A stretch of DNA of 64,000 nucleotides, taken from Astrothelium macrocarpum. Lineage: Eukaryota > Ascomycota > Dothideomycetes > Trypetheliales > Trypetheliaceae. This document shows positions 49,204 through 60,442 of this stretch, in pieces. The notes below the pieces were generated by a model. The model saw nothing but the letters and a program-made list of their open reading frames with translations, searched no databases and was not told the DNA's origin. The translations under genes and the position numbers were made by a program. How positions within the stretch are numbered: the first letter of the stretch is position 1; every line of letters begins with the position of its first letter. The stretch lies in assembly GCA_021030915.1 (NCBI GenBank), contig JAGEMR010000016.1, positions 1 through 64,000 of the forward strand, read 5' to 3'.

Positions 49204-50902
49204 CTAGTACTCCGCGTCTGGTTCATCACCTTCCATTGACTCCGCAGCAACCTCTTCGTAGTCGCGTTCGAGAGCAGCGAGATCTTCTCGGGCTTCGGAG
49301 AACTCTCCTTCTTCCATCCCCTCCCCAACGTACCAATGGACAAAGGCGCGCTTAGAATACATCAGGTCGAATTTATGTGATAGTGCGGACCAAGCCTCAG
49401 CGATGGCGGTCGTATTGGAAAGCATGCAGCTGTCCATTATTAGTACCGGCTTGAGCATTCAAGACACATTGATATGGGAGACTTACACGGCACGATTGAC
49501 CTTTGCCAAATCACCATTCGGCACCATCTGTGGAGGTTGGTAGCAAATACCAATCTTAAAGCCTGTTGGACACCAATCGACAAATTGAATAGTGCGCTTC
49601 GTCTTGAGTGCTGCCACAGCCACATGCACATCCTTGGGCACAACATCGCCACGGTACAAAAGACAGGTAGCCATGTATTTGCCAGTGCGTGGGTCGCATT
49701 TAACCATCTGGTTGTTGGGCTCAAAGCAGGACATGGAAATCTCTTGTACCGAGTTGGCTTCGTGAGAGGCTTTGGCAGCGGATACGACTGGTGCATAGGC
49801 GGCGAGAGGGAAGTGGATGCGTGGGTAGGGGACAAGGTTGGTTTGGAATTCGTTCAAGTCTACGTTGAGAGATCCGTCAAAACGGAGAGATGCCGTAATA
49901 GAAGAGACGACTAATTTTTGTTAGTGATGAACTCTGCATTCCGTGCTTGTAAGCACATACCTTGAGCGATGAGACGGTTCAGGTTCTCATAGTTTGGTCG
50001 CTCGATGCCCAAATTCCTTCGGCAAATATCGTAGATGGCTTCGTTGTCCACCATGAAACTGCAATCCGAATGCTCAAGGGTTGTATGGGTGGTCAAGATG
50101 GAATTGTACGGCTCTACAACCGAGGTAGCAACTTGTGGTGCTGGGTAAACACAGAATTCCAGCTTGCACTTTTTCCCATAATCTATCGACAATCGTTCCA
50201 TAAGCAGCGCGCCGAATCCAGAGCCAGTGCCTCCACCAAATGAATGGAAGACGAGAAAGCCTTGGAGACCAGCACAGTTATCAGCGACACGTCGGACCTT
50301 GTCAAGAACTTGATCGATGAGCTCTTTGCCAACGGTGTAATGCCCACGTGCATAATTGTTCGAAGCATCTTCCTTTCCTGTAATCATCTGTTCGGGGTGG
50401 AAGAGGGAGCGGTAGGTGCCGGTTCTGACTTCGTCGACAACATTTGGTTCGAGATCGCAGTAAATAGTACGTGGAACGTATTTGCCCTGGCCTGGTAATT
50501 GTCACTTGCACTGTCGTCATGCAATTGGTCTCGAATCCACATACCTGTCTCGGAGAAAAAGGTGCTGAAACCATGGTCGTCATTGGCAGCTTTGGCCTCC
50601 TCAGTGAGATATCCGTCAGGCTAGATTAAACATTAGGGATTTCCCAGTATAGAGCATCATTGGTGATTCCGCACCTGGATACCATGCTCGAGGCAGTAAA
50701 GCTACAAAGCATTTTTTTAGTTGGTAATCTTAAGATGCTTCATTACGTTGGCGTCGTGACAAACCTCCCAGCAGGAATTGGCAATTTGACAGCCAGCTTG
50801 GCCGACTAGAGGAGAAGAAGTTAGCCAGATCTTTCAATCTCGAGTTTAATTAATTAAGGAGAGGGATGTAAACATACCGTTCAAACTGACGACTTCACGC
50901 AT
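49204..50902 (-). CDS. tub1: Alpha-tubulin
   Basis: Seven exons on the minus strand: 50902-50878, 50805-50765, 50701-50675, 50620-50545, 50491-49961, 49910-49487 and 49429-49204, giving 449 residues. It begins MREVVSLNVGQAGCQIANSC and carries the GTP signature GGGTGSGFGALLMERLS. KCDPRTGKYMATCL includes the alpha-type loop whose acidic neighbour triggers GTP hydrolysis on beta-tubulin. It ends with a tail of Glu, Asp and a final Tyr (EPDAEY), the substrate for detyrosination where that pathway exists. The first four exons are tiny (25-76 bases). The donor at the fifth junction is CAA G/GTATGT, and the last uses GT/GTAAGT so that VCMLSNTTA is continuous. Confidence 0.97.
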
Positions 50903-51243
50903 GATGAAGATGAGGTTAGAAAATTTTTCCGCAATAGCCAGACAATCAAATTGAAGATGGAGGAAGCAAGACTCTCAAATAAGCCTTCGCAAGGCAATAC
51001 TGTGGAAGGCGGGAGTGAATGGAGGGCTTGTGTTGTTTTTGTTCCTCTTATCGCTAAGCGCGTGCGCGTCAAACTTGCCCTCTTTGCATATTTTCAACAT
51101 CACCCCCACTTGAGTAACCACATCCCCCTTCCCCTCCATCATGAAGTCGCTGCTCCCGTGTCAAGTCCCTGCTGCTTCTTTGCCTAACTCAACACCGGCT
51201 AGCTAGGCAGCATGATTACCACAGACTCGGCTCCGGGCTGAAG
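50903..51243. promoter_or_regulatory. Divergent promoter between tub1 and the gene at 51244
   Basis: The 341 bases must hold both upstream regions. A pyrimidine-rich tract (CCCCCTTCCCCTCC, near 51125) lies on the plus strand before the 51244 start. No clear TATA box was found. Confidence 0.5.
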
Positions 51244-52027
51244 ATGCATGTCATCCTTGCCTTTGGCTTGGTATTCCTTACTCTGTTTTCCGGTTACGCG
51301 CATGCAAACACTGAGAAAACCATCTTTCTTGCTCCACTACCGATCAACCTGCAGAAATACCGTATAAATTTAGAGAACTTGCGACTAGCAGATCTTACGC
51401 CTGGACGTTCGTCTTTAAGAATCCGGTTGCCTGTATCCTTTCCAAGTTCAGAGCAACCTCGTGGAAACACGTCCGTGTATCTGCTTAGCCATCTGACGCC
51501 TGGTCAACGATACGAAGTTCGCATCTGTTGGGCTGCTACTGTTTGTCATACATTTTCCATTTCCCGTCGCTTCTGCTAATAGCATTCTGGAACAGTCGCC
51601 CACCGACTTCGTTCTTTCAACACGCACACTGCCTGAAGTCTTTGAAACACCAAATCTTGTACAGGCTCTAATCTCGTATGCTGATCAACGACAAGGATCA
51701 TCCTCTCCTAGCGAGATATCTCATACAAAAGGAAATTTGGAGGCAGAGTCGACTGCAAACCAGGGAGATTCAAAAGACATCGCTGCACTTTTCCTCTATG
51801 TTGATTCAGCTGCTGCATTTTATTCAAGCAACCAAACTCTTATGCGCTATCCGCCTCCAGTACTAGTGGACATCATTCTCGATCCATATCTACTTAACGT
51901 CTTTCCGCGATCCTTGGTGCCTACTATTTTCTATCTTACTGGACTGGCCGTTGGTAGCTGGTATCTCTCTGGGTTCATTTGGAATTGGCTGTCTTCAGTT
52001 TCTCAGCCCAAACCTCATGTTGATTAG
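51244..52027 (+). CDS. Predicted ER-type single-span membrane protein
   Basis: Two exons, 51244-51540 and 51596-52027, giving 242 residues. Residues 1-21 (MHVILAFGLVFLTLFSGYA) form a signal peptide, with cleavage likely before NTEKTIFLAP. A beta-rich lumenal part has LTPGQRYEVRICWAAT then SPTDFVLSTR across the junction, resembling a fibronectin-type fold edge. A hydrophobic span lies near the C-terminus (LVPTIFYLTGLAVGSWYLSG) with a short tail. It looks like a conserved fungal family from memory, but I cannot assign a function. The intron is phase 0, 55 bases. Confidence 0.75.
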
Positions 52028-52110
52028 TGCTTCTGAAAGCCATCACTCAAATCTCCTTGTACCAGTACACGTTGCAAATTGGACGCCCCCCTCTTTCGCC
52101 ATTGCCCGGA

Positions 52111-52506
52111 ATGAGCAACTCTGTGCCAACCAACGGCCGTCTTCGTCTCTACATGCTCCCTCCAGAACTTGTCGACAATGTCATACAATCACTTAATACA
52201 GAGTCGTTCATTAGTCTGATCTTTGCAGATTACTACTCGGCATTGTATTGTAGGCTAGTGCCACAGATCACTCCACGGATGCTGGTAGAAATGCAACGAC
52301 CCCCTCGGAACACAGGCAGTTTTCATTCGCGGGACATACCAATTGAGATTATGCTGATGATTCTTCGCAATTTGTCTCAAAGGGATAGGATCAATTTTGT
52401 GCTGGCAAATTATTACGATCTCCACGGGAAGGGTATCGCACCAAGTCTGACGGCCGTAACCTTATTCCACATCCGCTGTGCCTGGCTACATATTAAGAAC
52501 AGGTAG
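52111..52506 (+). CDS. Small protein with two F-box-like motifs
   Basis: Single exon, 131 residues from the ATG at 52111; the frame is open further up but only from a GTG overlapping the previous stop. The protein contains LPPELVDNVIQSLNTESFIS and, about 60 residues later, IPIEIMLMILRNLSQRDRIN followed by FVLANYYDLHGKG. Both match the F-box helix pattern (LPxE...I...L...). F-box domains bind Skp1 in SCF ubiquitin ligases. Two in so short a protein with no substrate domain is unusual. It could be a fragment of a larger F-box gene. Confidence 0.55.
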   Translation: MSNSVPTNGRLRLYMLPPELVDNVIQSLNTESFISLIFADYYSALYCRLVPQITPRMLVEMQRPPRNTGSFHSRDIPIEIMLMILRNLSQRDRINFVLANYYDLHGKGIAPSLTAVTLFHIRCAWLHIKNR

Positions 52507-53403
52507 CGATGGTAGAAAGCGGCGGACACGCGTGGGTACCCGAGCGTTGCCAGTGGTCATGGCTATAATATTCTACGCAAATTCTGCAGAAGCTAGAAAT
52601 AGCAACCAGATGGGCTTGAACTATTCATGACAAGTTCGAGTCGATCACAGAATACTCGTTGCAGCTTTGCCTGAAATAGTGAAATAGCTCAATAAGAAAA
52701 ACATCGGTCTCTGTGTGAATGGCCAATGTATCTTATCCCACGTTGCCTATTCGTACAGCGGGTTGCGGGTTCAGCTTCCTTCCCCCAAAACTTTCCTCTG
52801 TATTGTCTACCCTTTGGGGCCTCGTTAAAGTCTGCAAATAAAACTATGCACAGCTTAATTTTAATATCAGTAGATTGCTCTAATATTAACGGTAAATGCA
52901 ATAGCAATCTATTCAGTATTAGAGCGTGTTGTTTACTGCGATTTGACTGGTCATGTTCTCACAAAATTAAAGCGTGGGGATTTCTGGGAGGAAGCTGGAC
53001 CTACAATCCGCTGTATGTACTAGAGCTACCTTCTATGGGTATCGGTAACCAATCTAAAGCTTCCAAACTCAAGAAAGCTCAATATACTCGAGCTTATTGT
53101 TTTGCCCACCTAAAGCCATTTGTCGGCTTTGCTCCAGGAGGTGTCTCTTGTGTAGATCTATAGACTTGCTCGAAAACTTCATGCTTGTGGGAAGAAATGA
53201 GCGCAACAGCGTTGCAAGAAAAAATTTAGTAAAAGGATTAATATAATGTTACTAATAAGCGCCAACACTAACTTGAGATGTGACCTTCGCATCATACAAT
53301 GATCGGGCAGCCGTTTGGGAAACGAGACTAAAATAATTCTCCATAACCTCATTTTAGTAGAATCCATGACCGTTAATGGCTAAACTGAAGGACTTGGTTC
53401 TTC
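52507..53403. other. AT-rich interval with a hairpin-like repeat
   Basis: A 145-codon plus-strand frame (52726-53163) is open but has no family likeness, and I do not call it. At 52871-52911 the arms TAGATTGCT and AGCAATCTA face each other, and CTCTAATA/TATTAGAG extends the symmetry. The composition is more AT-rich than in neighbouring genes. Confidence 0.35.
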
Positions 53404-54045
53404 TCAGACCCCTAGCATCGCCAAATTGAGGGGAATAAGATCAGCTTCATTGTTCACGTCGCCAATCCAACCGAGCCTTCCTTTTCCGTACTTCGCAAAA
53501 ACGATAGGAGCTTCTCCATTTGCCTCGACTCATTCGGGCTGAAAAACGAGAGATTCAATTCTTGAGTCAGTGGTCGGCAAATATACCGCATCCTCCGTAG
53601 CGACGTTCTTGAGGTGCAAAGCTTTCATGCTGACTGAGGGAACGTGACCACCTCCCAACGTGAGCTTCAGGCCATTATTGGCAGCGAACGTCGTCCTATG
53701 ATAGGATCCACTTTCCCAAGGTAGACCGAACAGGTCCCGAAAGCATCGATTGATGCTGGGCGGACTAGCAAAACTGCTGCACAATGCTCCAAACACGGTT
53801 GTGCCACCCGTCTCAGTCCATTTCGCGATTGCTCTGCCTAATGCCGTATGTTCTGTCTTTTTTATGATCTCTGGTTCGTAGATGAGGATGGATAGAAGAG
53901 ACTGGTCCTGGAGTGTTTCCAGGGCAGCGCTTGTTGTTGTGCATTTTATAGTCTCAGCCTTTTCGTTCAGGAGAGCCGTGAAGTTGCTATAAATTTCGTC
54001 CAGAGAAGAATAATCCGCGAGATTAAGAATCAGGACTTTCGGCAT
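53404..54045 (-). pseudogene. Hypothetical gene with an in-frame TGA before its C-terminal tail
   Basis: The frame starts at the ATG 54045 (MPKVLILNLADYSSLDEIYS) and reads 171 residues to a TGA at 53532-53530. The same frame then stays open for another 41 residues (APIVFAKYGKGRLGWIGDVN) to a TGA at 53404. The alpha/beta pattern and the glycine-rich tail look like one domain, so the first TGA probably interrupts it. Alternatives are stop-codon readthrough, or a 63-base intron from GTATAT to an acceptor GTCGAG. That intron would remove the stop in frame but also the coding-like VYLPTTDSRIESLVFQ. Function unknown; Rossmann-like by eye. Confidence 0.5.
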
Positions 54046-54935
54046 ATTCGACGTGGTTTGGAAGTGTCACGAGTGTAGGAAACTGTCATTCAGCGATATG
54101 ATCAACTAGTACAGTTAGTTAGTTGACTACCGCGGTACATACCACGCGTTTGAAATAGTAATACCTACCCGGCACTATGTAGAAAGAATAATGGTATTTA
54201 TGCACGAGCTAATCTAAGAAGGGAACACGACCCGGCATGTGTGAGGGTCAGGAAACCAACGTGACAATGGCAAACAGGTCAATCAGAGCTTCGACTGCTC
54301 CCTTCACCAACCATGATACCTCTCCAAGTAGATTACTCGGAGTTGAGGCAATTACAGTGCTTCAAGCCATATCTTACCTGGTTTCGGCCTTTTCAGATGG
54401 CAGCGCTAAAGCCGACGATTAAGCAATCTGTTGACAATAATATCACCGATTTGATAGACGACTAAAAGAAGGCACAACGAGGTGACTATGTCTGAGGCTT
54501 TCAATTTCAAGGCTTCTGAGTGAGTTCACACCCTTCTAACGCAAAACATTTCGAGCTAATAATAGCCGAACTATCCGGACTGGTTAATCTGGTGGTGTAT
54601 ACCTAAGCTGAGAGAACATGGATGCAAGAAAACGCTCAGCTGGGCTCACTACCCTTGGCAGCTGTGTCCGTGGAAATCCAATATCATACCGCATATCCAT
54701 GCACGCGCATGCTTTCTGGTTTGACCCTGTCCTCAGTATCGGTTTGATTCCGATGTATCCTCCAATTGAACCCTCTACGACGCAAAACCCACCCTCAAGC
54801 CTGAGACGTCTTCGCTCAGCCACCGACTCGTTGTCTTTCGATAGTGTATATCTCTCGTTACTCACCAGATGTTCTGCTAACCTATGTCGCGCATAATTCC
54901 TTCCTTAACATGCTGGCAAAGTCAATAGAGGCAAT
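54046..54935. other. Gene-free interval
   Basis: Short frames at 54237-54422 and 54618-54896 start with ATG on the plus strand, but nothing supports them as genes. The right end is the promoter of the surface protein at 54936. Confidence 0.4.
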
Positions 54936-56025
54936 ATGACCTTGGCCGTATCGTTCTCTCCATCTCTTCCAACCAGGTCCATTATTGGCCCTCTCACAAC
55001 GACCTTCACCCCTCCTTCTCATTGCTCGGAACTGGGCTTTGATGCATACCCAGATGGAAACGTGCTCCTCGCTTCGCAAGCCATAACAGGCACGGTCTCT
55101 ATTGTTGATAGTAATCCTACATATACGACTTCATATGCTACATGGGATTCTCGCTGTTGGCCATCTGCTGATGGATTTCTTCATCTATCCAGCACGGATC
55201 TGACCTATTTTATGCCATTGGGATTGTATTCTCCAGGATTAGTCTGCCCGTTTGGATATGCCACAGCCTGCAAGTCGGTTCCATTCATGACCTACTTGAA
55301 TGCCGTGTATCCTGGAGAGACTGCAGCAGGCTGTTGTCCAAGGTATGTGTAGTAGAAACATCTGGCCCCTTGCATGATAACTATTGCAAGAGAATGCTGA
55401 CATGCTTAAACCAACTGCCAGTGGCTATGCATGTGCGAGCTCTCAAAGCACTATATATGGTTGCTATTCAGTAATGAGTACTGGAATAGTGTCGGGGATA
55501 TCTTTCCCTACCATACTAACGGACCCTGCAACTCCAACGGACGCTACAACGAAAACAACAACAGTCAGCCTCCCAGCGCCGATTGGAACACCCACGTCCG
55601 TGTCATTTACTGCAGCAATGATACAAATGAACTGGAAAATGGACGACCTACCGCCTTCGTCGACAACAAACCCATCAGCAATCAGATCCACGGCTTCTTC
55701 GAAAGTAGCAACTCATAGCAATTTTACAGCCGATGCCAAAGCAGCAACTGGGGTTGCCGTTTCGGTCGCGGTTCTCGCCCTTGCAGCTATATTTATTGCC
55801 CTACTCCGAAAGAAACGGAACGCGCGCAAGGAAGGCGTTCAACAGCATCATGACAAGCCCGAATTAGAAGGAGATGGAGGTTTGAAAGTGCGTCCACGAC
55901 ATGAATTGCTGGCAGTAGAAAGACAAGAATTGGATCTCGAAGGAGTGCGCCATGAGACTGGGGTTGGATTGCCTCATGAGATGCATGTGCCGCATGTGGT
56001 CCATGAATTGGCAGGCAGTAGGTAG
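54936..56025 (+). CDS. Predicted cell-surface single-span protein
   Basis: Two exons, 54936-55342 and 55422-56025, giving 336 residues. The N-terminal part has spaced cysteines (HCSELGFDAYPDGN, DSRCWPSADGF, LVCPFGYATACK, AGCCPR then SGYACAS across the junction). A Ser/Thr-rich stalk follows, then a span near GVAVSVAVLALAAIFIALL with the basic stop RKKRNARK and a charged cytosolic tail. This layout (ectodomain, O-glycosylation stalk, one span, tail) is common in filamentous ascomycete surface proteins. The start MTLAVSFSPSLP is not a convincing signal peptide, so an earlier exon may be missing. Function unknown. Confidence 0.72.
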
Positions 56026-56508
56026 AGTTGCACAACGTGAATTGAAGTTATGAGCATGCATTTCCTTCGTTAAAGTGCGTATAGACTGGAATTTAATTGG
56101 CTAAATTTCTAGCGTTATTGATCCGATACGCATGCAGGCACGCTAAGCTCGCCTGCCTTTTCCCTGCGTCATATTTATTCCGCACCTTCCCTCACTCTGA
56201 TTTTTCCATGTAGATCTGCCAAGCTCTTGCAGCCGGACTAAGGGCACGCGACCGATTCTGCTCGTAAACAACTGGCACACATCATTCATTAATCCTGGAT
56301 TGGGATTCTTCCTTTTACGCTAGCTTGTAAATCGATAGGTGAATGTACAAAGTAGTCCCAAAGTTAAAATCAGAAGTTCTCCATTCCAAGCCTCGCTTCT
56401 TACCAATTGACTGCTCAACTCTTTCTTCAGTCTCACTCATCCACTATAACACCTCTCCAACTTATTCACAACTACTTGATTTCATTTTCAGCAAAAGCTC
56501 ACTTCACA
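56026..56508. other. Gene-free interval
   Basis: The 3' flank of the surface-protein gene and the pyrimidine-rich promoter and leader of the secreted-protein gene. Nothing else is recognised. Confidence 0.5.
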
Positions 56509-57163
56509 ATGCTTCTACTCGTCCTCCTCGCCCTCCTCCCACTCACCCTCTCCCTCCCCAAAACTTACCCCTCCATCAATAGTCCCTCAAGTCCCTCTGT
56601 TCTCAACAACACACAAGCTTACTACCTCCGCACCATCACCAACTCCTCCAACACCCTGTACAACAACCTCTACCTTCAGTCCTACCACACCGGCGCGGGC
56701 CTCAACGACATTGTCTTCGTCCATGGCCCACCCAACGGCGCCAACGACTACACATCTCGCGCATTTCTCAACGCTACAAATGACACGGCGACGTTGGGTT
56801 ACTACCAGGAATTTGATCTTGGCGGTGCGTTCACATATGGCATGGATATGGATAGCTACGAGCCATATGCCGCGTGGACGCCCGTGCAGATGAATGCGGG
56901 ACTGGGAAGCACCGGGTTTTATTTGGATAAGACGAAGGGGTTGGTGTGGAATGATACGTCCTTTGGAGGGTGGCTGGGTGAGTAAATGACTTATAAATGA
57001 AGTCGATGTGTTTCTGAGGGTGATGTGCTGACTTAATTGGGATTGTATAGTGTGCACGTGGTGGCACAGCGATTTGCCTCAGCTGTTCTACTTTTTGACT
57101 TACTACAGCAGTCCCATCCCGACAAGTTGCAATTTCGTCTATTTAGTGCCACAGTACTTCTGA
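56509..57163 (+). CDS. Small secreted protein
   Basis: Two exons, 56509-56977 and 57051-57163, giving 193 residues. A strong signal peptide (MLLLVLLALLPLTLSLPKTY) leads to a domain rich in Asn and aromatics, with four or more NxT/S sites (NNTQ, NATND, NDTS). The second exon is phase 1 and gives VCTWWHSDLPQLFYFL, which continues GGWL in a manner typical of fungal secreted-domain ends. Frames upstream of this ATG extend but add no signal peptide. The short, secreted, glycosylatable product could be an effector-like or wall-associated protein; that is inference. No enzyme motif is seen. Confidence 0.75.
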
Positions 57164-57682
57164 GATGATGCGAGAAGGTCGGATTGATTGGCGTGACGAG
57201 CGTGTGGAGTACGAGCTTGCGAGGTGGTCATTTGCTCATTGCTAGGCATTGAAATTACGAAGACCATAATCTTAATCATACGGGAGATCAGACGGAGAAG
57301 ACCATAGTTAATCATGAGCTTGTCATTGGCGCGATTTGCAGAAAGCTGGCTTCCGTCAAGGTCAAGATGATAATCAATCTGACTAAAGCCAGACAGCAGT
57401 AACGAAAATCTAATATTAATTGCTTGTGCTCAGGTTGGTAAAGGGACCATCAAAATTCCATGCATTTACTATTATTCAATTGAAAGTCCTGTGCTAGCAC
57501 CAACAAAGCTCTCGTTGAGAATTGATGCTTATGAAATGCAGCAACGCGATACTGACCACAGAAAACCCCCGATGCAACTGAATATAACAGACGTCCTTCA
57601 GCTGTGGATGTAGGGTAGATCGCATTGCCGGATATAAACCGGCAAATAGCAAAGACCACAAGCACATCTGGAACATGCCAAA
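57164..57682. other. Gene-free interval
   Basis: Lies between the 3' ends of the secreted-protein gene and suz12. AT-rich, no gene seen. Confidence 0.5.
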
Positions 57683-60442
57683 TTATTTAGCACAGAGAGG
57701 ACAAAGCCAATTTGGTTGTCGTCGACTCAGGCCTACACACGCTAGATGATAGTCCATCCGCGGACACGTCTACAATATGATTAGCGCTTCCTTTCCTAAT
57801 GCACATCAACTTCGAGAAGAAAAAAAGTTGAGACTTACCGAATTGGCGCAGCAGATTGCATGTCGCAACACCTCTACCGTCCTCCCACACGTACATCGGC
57901 CCAAAGACTCCACCAACCTTTCCTGAGCACCAATCACCGCCATCTCTTCCTCCAACGGCTGCACCACCACCATATCCTCAAGCTGCTCCTCATCCGCCAT
58001 CTCCACATCTCCATCTCCATCCCTCGCCTTTCCCTTTTCCTCCTCCGCACTCGCCCCCGCAACCGCACTCGCCTCCGCATCGACATCCATCTCCTCCTGC
58101 TCCTCCCTCTCCAACACCCTCCTCCGCATCGCCCTCGTTCTCGGCGTCCCACTCGCACTGCGCTTCCTCGCCCCCGTCCCCGGCGTGCCACTCGCACTCC
58201 TGCCCCTCCGCCCCAACATCGCATTCGCAGCGCGCCTCCGCTTCGGCGTCACCACATCGTCCTCCTCGTCGTCTTCCTCCTCCACCTTCTGCTTCGCGGC
58301 TTTCTCCTTCTCCTTCTCCCGCTCCCTCTCCTGCTCCTGCTGATACCGCGCCATCACCTTCTCCACAAACTCCTCGCAATGCCGGCGCACGCCCTCATCG
58401 ACAATGCCATCCTCCGCGAGCTCGTGCACTTTCCGGCCAAACTCCCGCGCCAGCCCGGGGCGCCGCCGCAGCACGGCGCCGCGCTGGCGCAGGAAGCGCA
58501 CGAGCGCGTCGCCGACGTGCGCGTCGCCGCTCAGGTGCTCCGACGCGAGGTAGTCGTCGAAGAGGCCGATGAAGTCGACAATGTCTCGTTGCTGCTGCTG
58601 CTGCTGGTCCGAGTCCTGATCTTGGGGAGGAGGGGAGGGCAGGGCGACGACGGCGAGCGCCTCGGTCTTCTTGCGCAGCGCCCAGGACTCGTCGACGTCG
58701 TCGTCGGATTCGCTGGCGAGCTCGCCTGTGTGCAGGGGTTGCTTGGTGACGGTGCGGAAGAAGCTGAGGCCGGGCGGCGCCGCGGGGACTTTGAAGCGTT
58801 TGCGTCGTGCCGGTGGGATTTTGGGGACTTGCGAGGGGGGTTTGGGTTGACGGGTGCGATGGAGAGGAGATGCGGTTGTTGTGGTGATGGTGGTCGTGGC
58901 TGTGGTGTTGTTGTTGGTGATTGATCTTCGGAGTAGGCGTTTGGCTGACACGTCGAAGCCTTGTTGAAACCAGGATTCGTCGCCTTGTTGGTATTGTTCA
59001 ACGTCAAAGGGAGAGTCCGGAGCGATCCAGTCAATTTCATCGTCTTTGCCTTTACGCCACTGTTCAGGTGCTATTGCAACGGTTGGTGGATTCCAATTAG
59101 TGTGAGCATCCTTTCGTTGCACAGGCACCTCTGCTTTTGCAATGCGAACACCGATTCTAACCGTAATTATTGGACCTCGTCCGCCGATTTCTTCTTCCTT
59201 GTCGACTTTGAAACGACAGAGTGTGTGATTGTGGTATAGATGAAGATGCAGTAAATCAAAACGGTGGAAGTTCTTGTCGTTGCAAAGAGGGCAGATGTAA
59301 TCGTCAAATTTCATTTCGTGTTCAGCCTCTCTAGATTTGAGAATATAGATGATTTTCACAGCCTCACGTGATTTCTCTCTGAAAGCATCCTTTGGCATTG
59401 AATCAGCCGAATCCCGGTTTGAGAGTTTGCGCTGAATCGTATTGTGCTGCTCCAGAGCTGATGACGACAATGGTGGACTCAACCGCATATTCACCTCGAG
59501 TCCATATCCAAGCCGTGCCACTTGCGTATTTTTGTAATGACGCAGTTCGAGTAAGTGATTTTGCGGTCCGAGGCTGGTGAATGCGCCTTTCCAACGGACC
59601 ACAAGGCGATCTGAGTTGGTGGATGGATTTTGGATTCCTGCTGGCTCTTTGATGGTTTGAAAATGTGGGTTTTTTTCGCTGCGCATCTCCCCAAGCACCA
59701 GTCGCAACAATTCATCATCATCAAACGAAATGGCAATGTCGATCATCCAAAAGCGTGATTGGTCCAACTTTCCTTTTTTCTGGTCAGACCTCCGTCTTGC
59801 GATCAGAGGACCAGTGTTGAACTTCACAGGCTGGTCCATGTCGACTTGTAGACGGATTGCGTGGTTGATCGAATCTGAAAGATAGCCCCGTATATTCGCC
59901 TCATGAATCTCTTTACGGAGGCATGTAAATTTACCTCCCGATTCAAAATCCCAAATGCGATCACTGGGTGAAGATTTTTCATTTTCGTAAATTTGAAGCT
60001 CCAGCTTGCATGGGAGCTCCCAAGCAGGTAGGTCGTCATGCGAAAGGTTATTTCTTGCACGATTGCGGCGTTTCCGGTCTTGAGAGGACCCTTCATGCAT
60101 TGGCCGAATATCGCCTACGTCCAGCTCGAAAACATCTTCTTGCGCTGCGATCAAGGCTTTCAGAGCTTTTTCTGAAGTGGGAAGTTTCCAGGCTTGGCCA
60201 TTAGAAGATGCCGTCCTGGATCTGGTTTTTCGGTCGGATCTGATGCCATTTAGACCATTAATCGTCTTCGACTGCGTATCGGTATTTGCACTGTCGTCTC
60301 GCATGGCCTGTATCGCGTATTTGTGGTAATCCAGAAAGATCCGCAAGCTCCGTTGCAGAAACAGTCTTGGCCGATGCCGCTGAACTTTCTTATAGTAGTG
60401 GAAAAGTCCATGAAAGTCTCTCAGCGATGTGTCTGATACCAT
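57683..60442 (-). CDS. suz12: Suz12-type PRC2 subunit with VEFS box and C-terminal PHD finger
   Basis: Two exons on the minus strand, 60442-57839 and 57769-57683, giving 896 residues. A C2H2 zinc finger lies at about 383-406 (YICPLCNDKNFHRF then HLYHNH). The VEFS box lies at about 565-700 (ELASESDDDVDESWALRK, DIVDFIGLFDDYLASEH). Together these define Suz12, the PRC2 core subunit that activates the H3K27 methyltransferase. A basic/acidic disordered stretch follows with two RSASGTP repeats. Residues 850-893 then form an ING-like PHD finger: CTCG, ICCANSTC, YHLACVGL and WLCPLC, a C4HC3 pattern whose last half is on the short second exon. The frame opens 7 codons earlier from a GTG; I start at the ATG giving MVSDTSLRDF. 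Confidence 0.88.

Noticed and set aside
52726..53163. 145-codon plus-strand frame in an AT-rich gap
   Set aside because: No family likeness and an irregular composition; not distinguishable from chance.
57856..58924. Long plus-strand frames opposite suz12
   Set aside because: They arise from GC-rich, Glu/Arg-coding sequence on the other strand; repetitive Pro/Ser/His translation, no domain.
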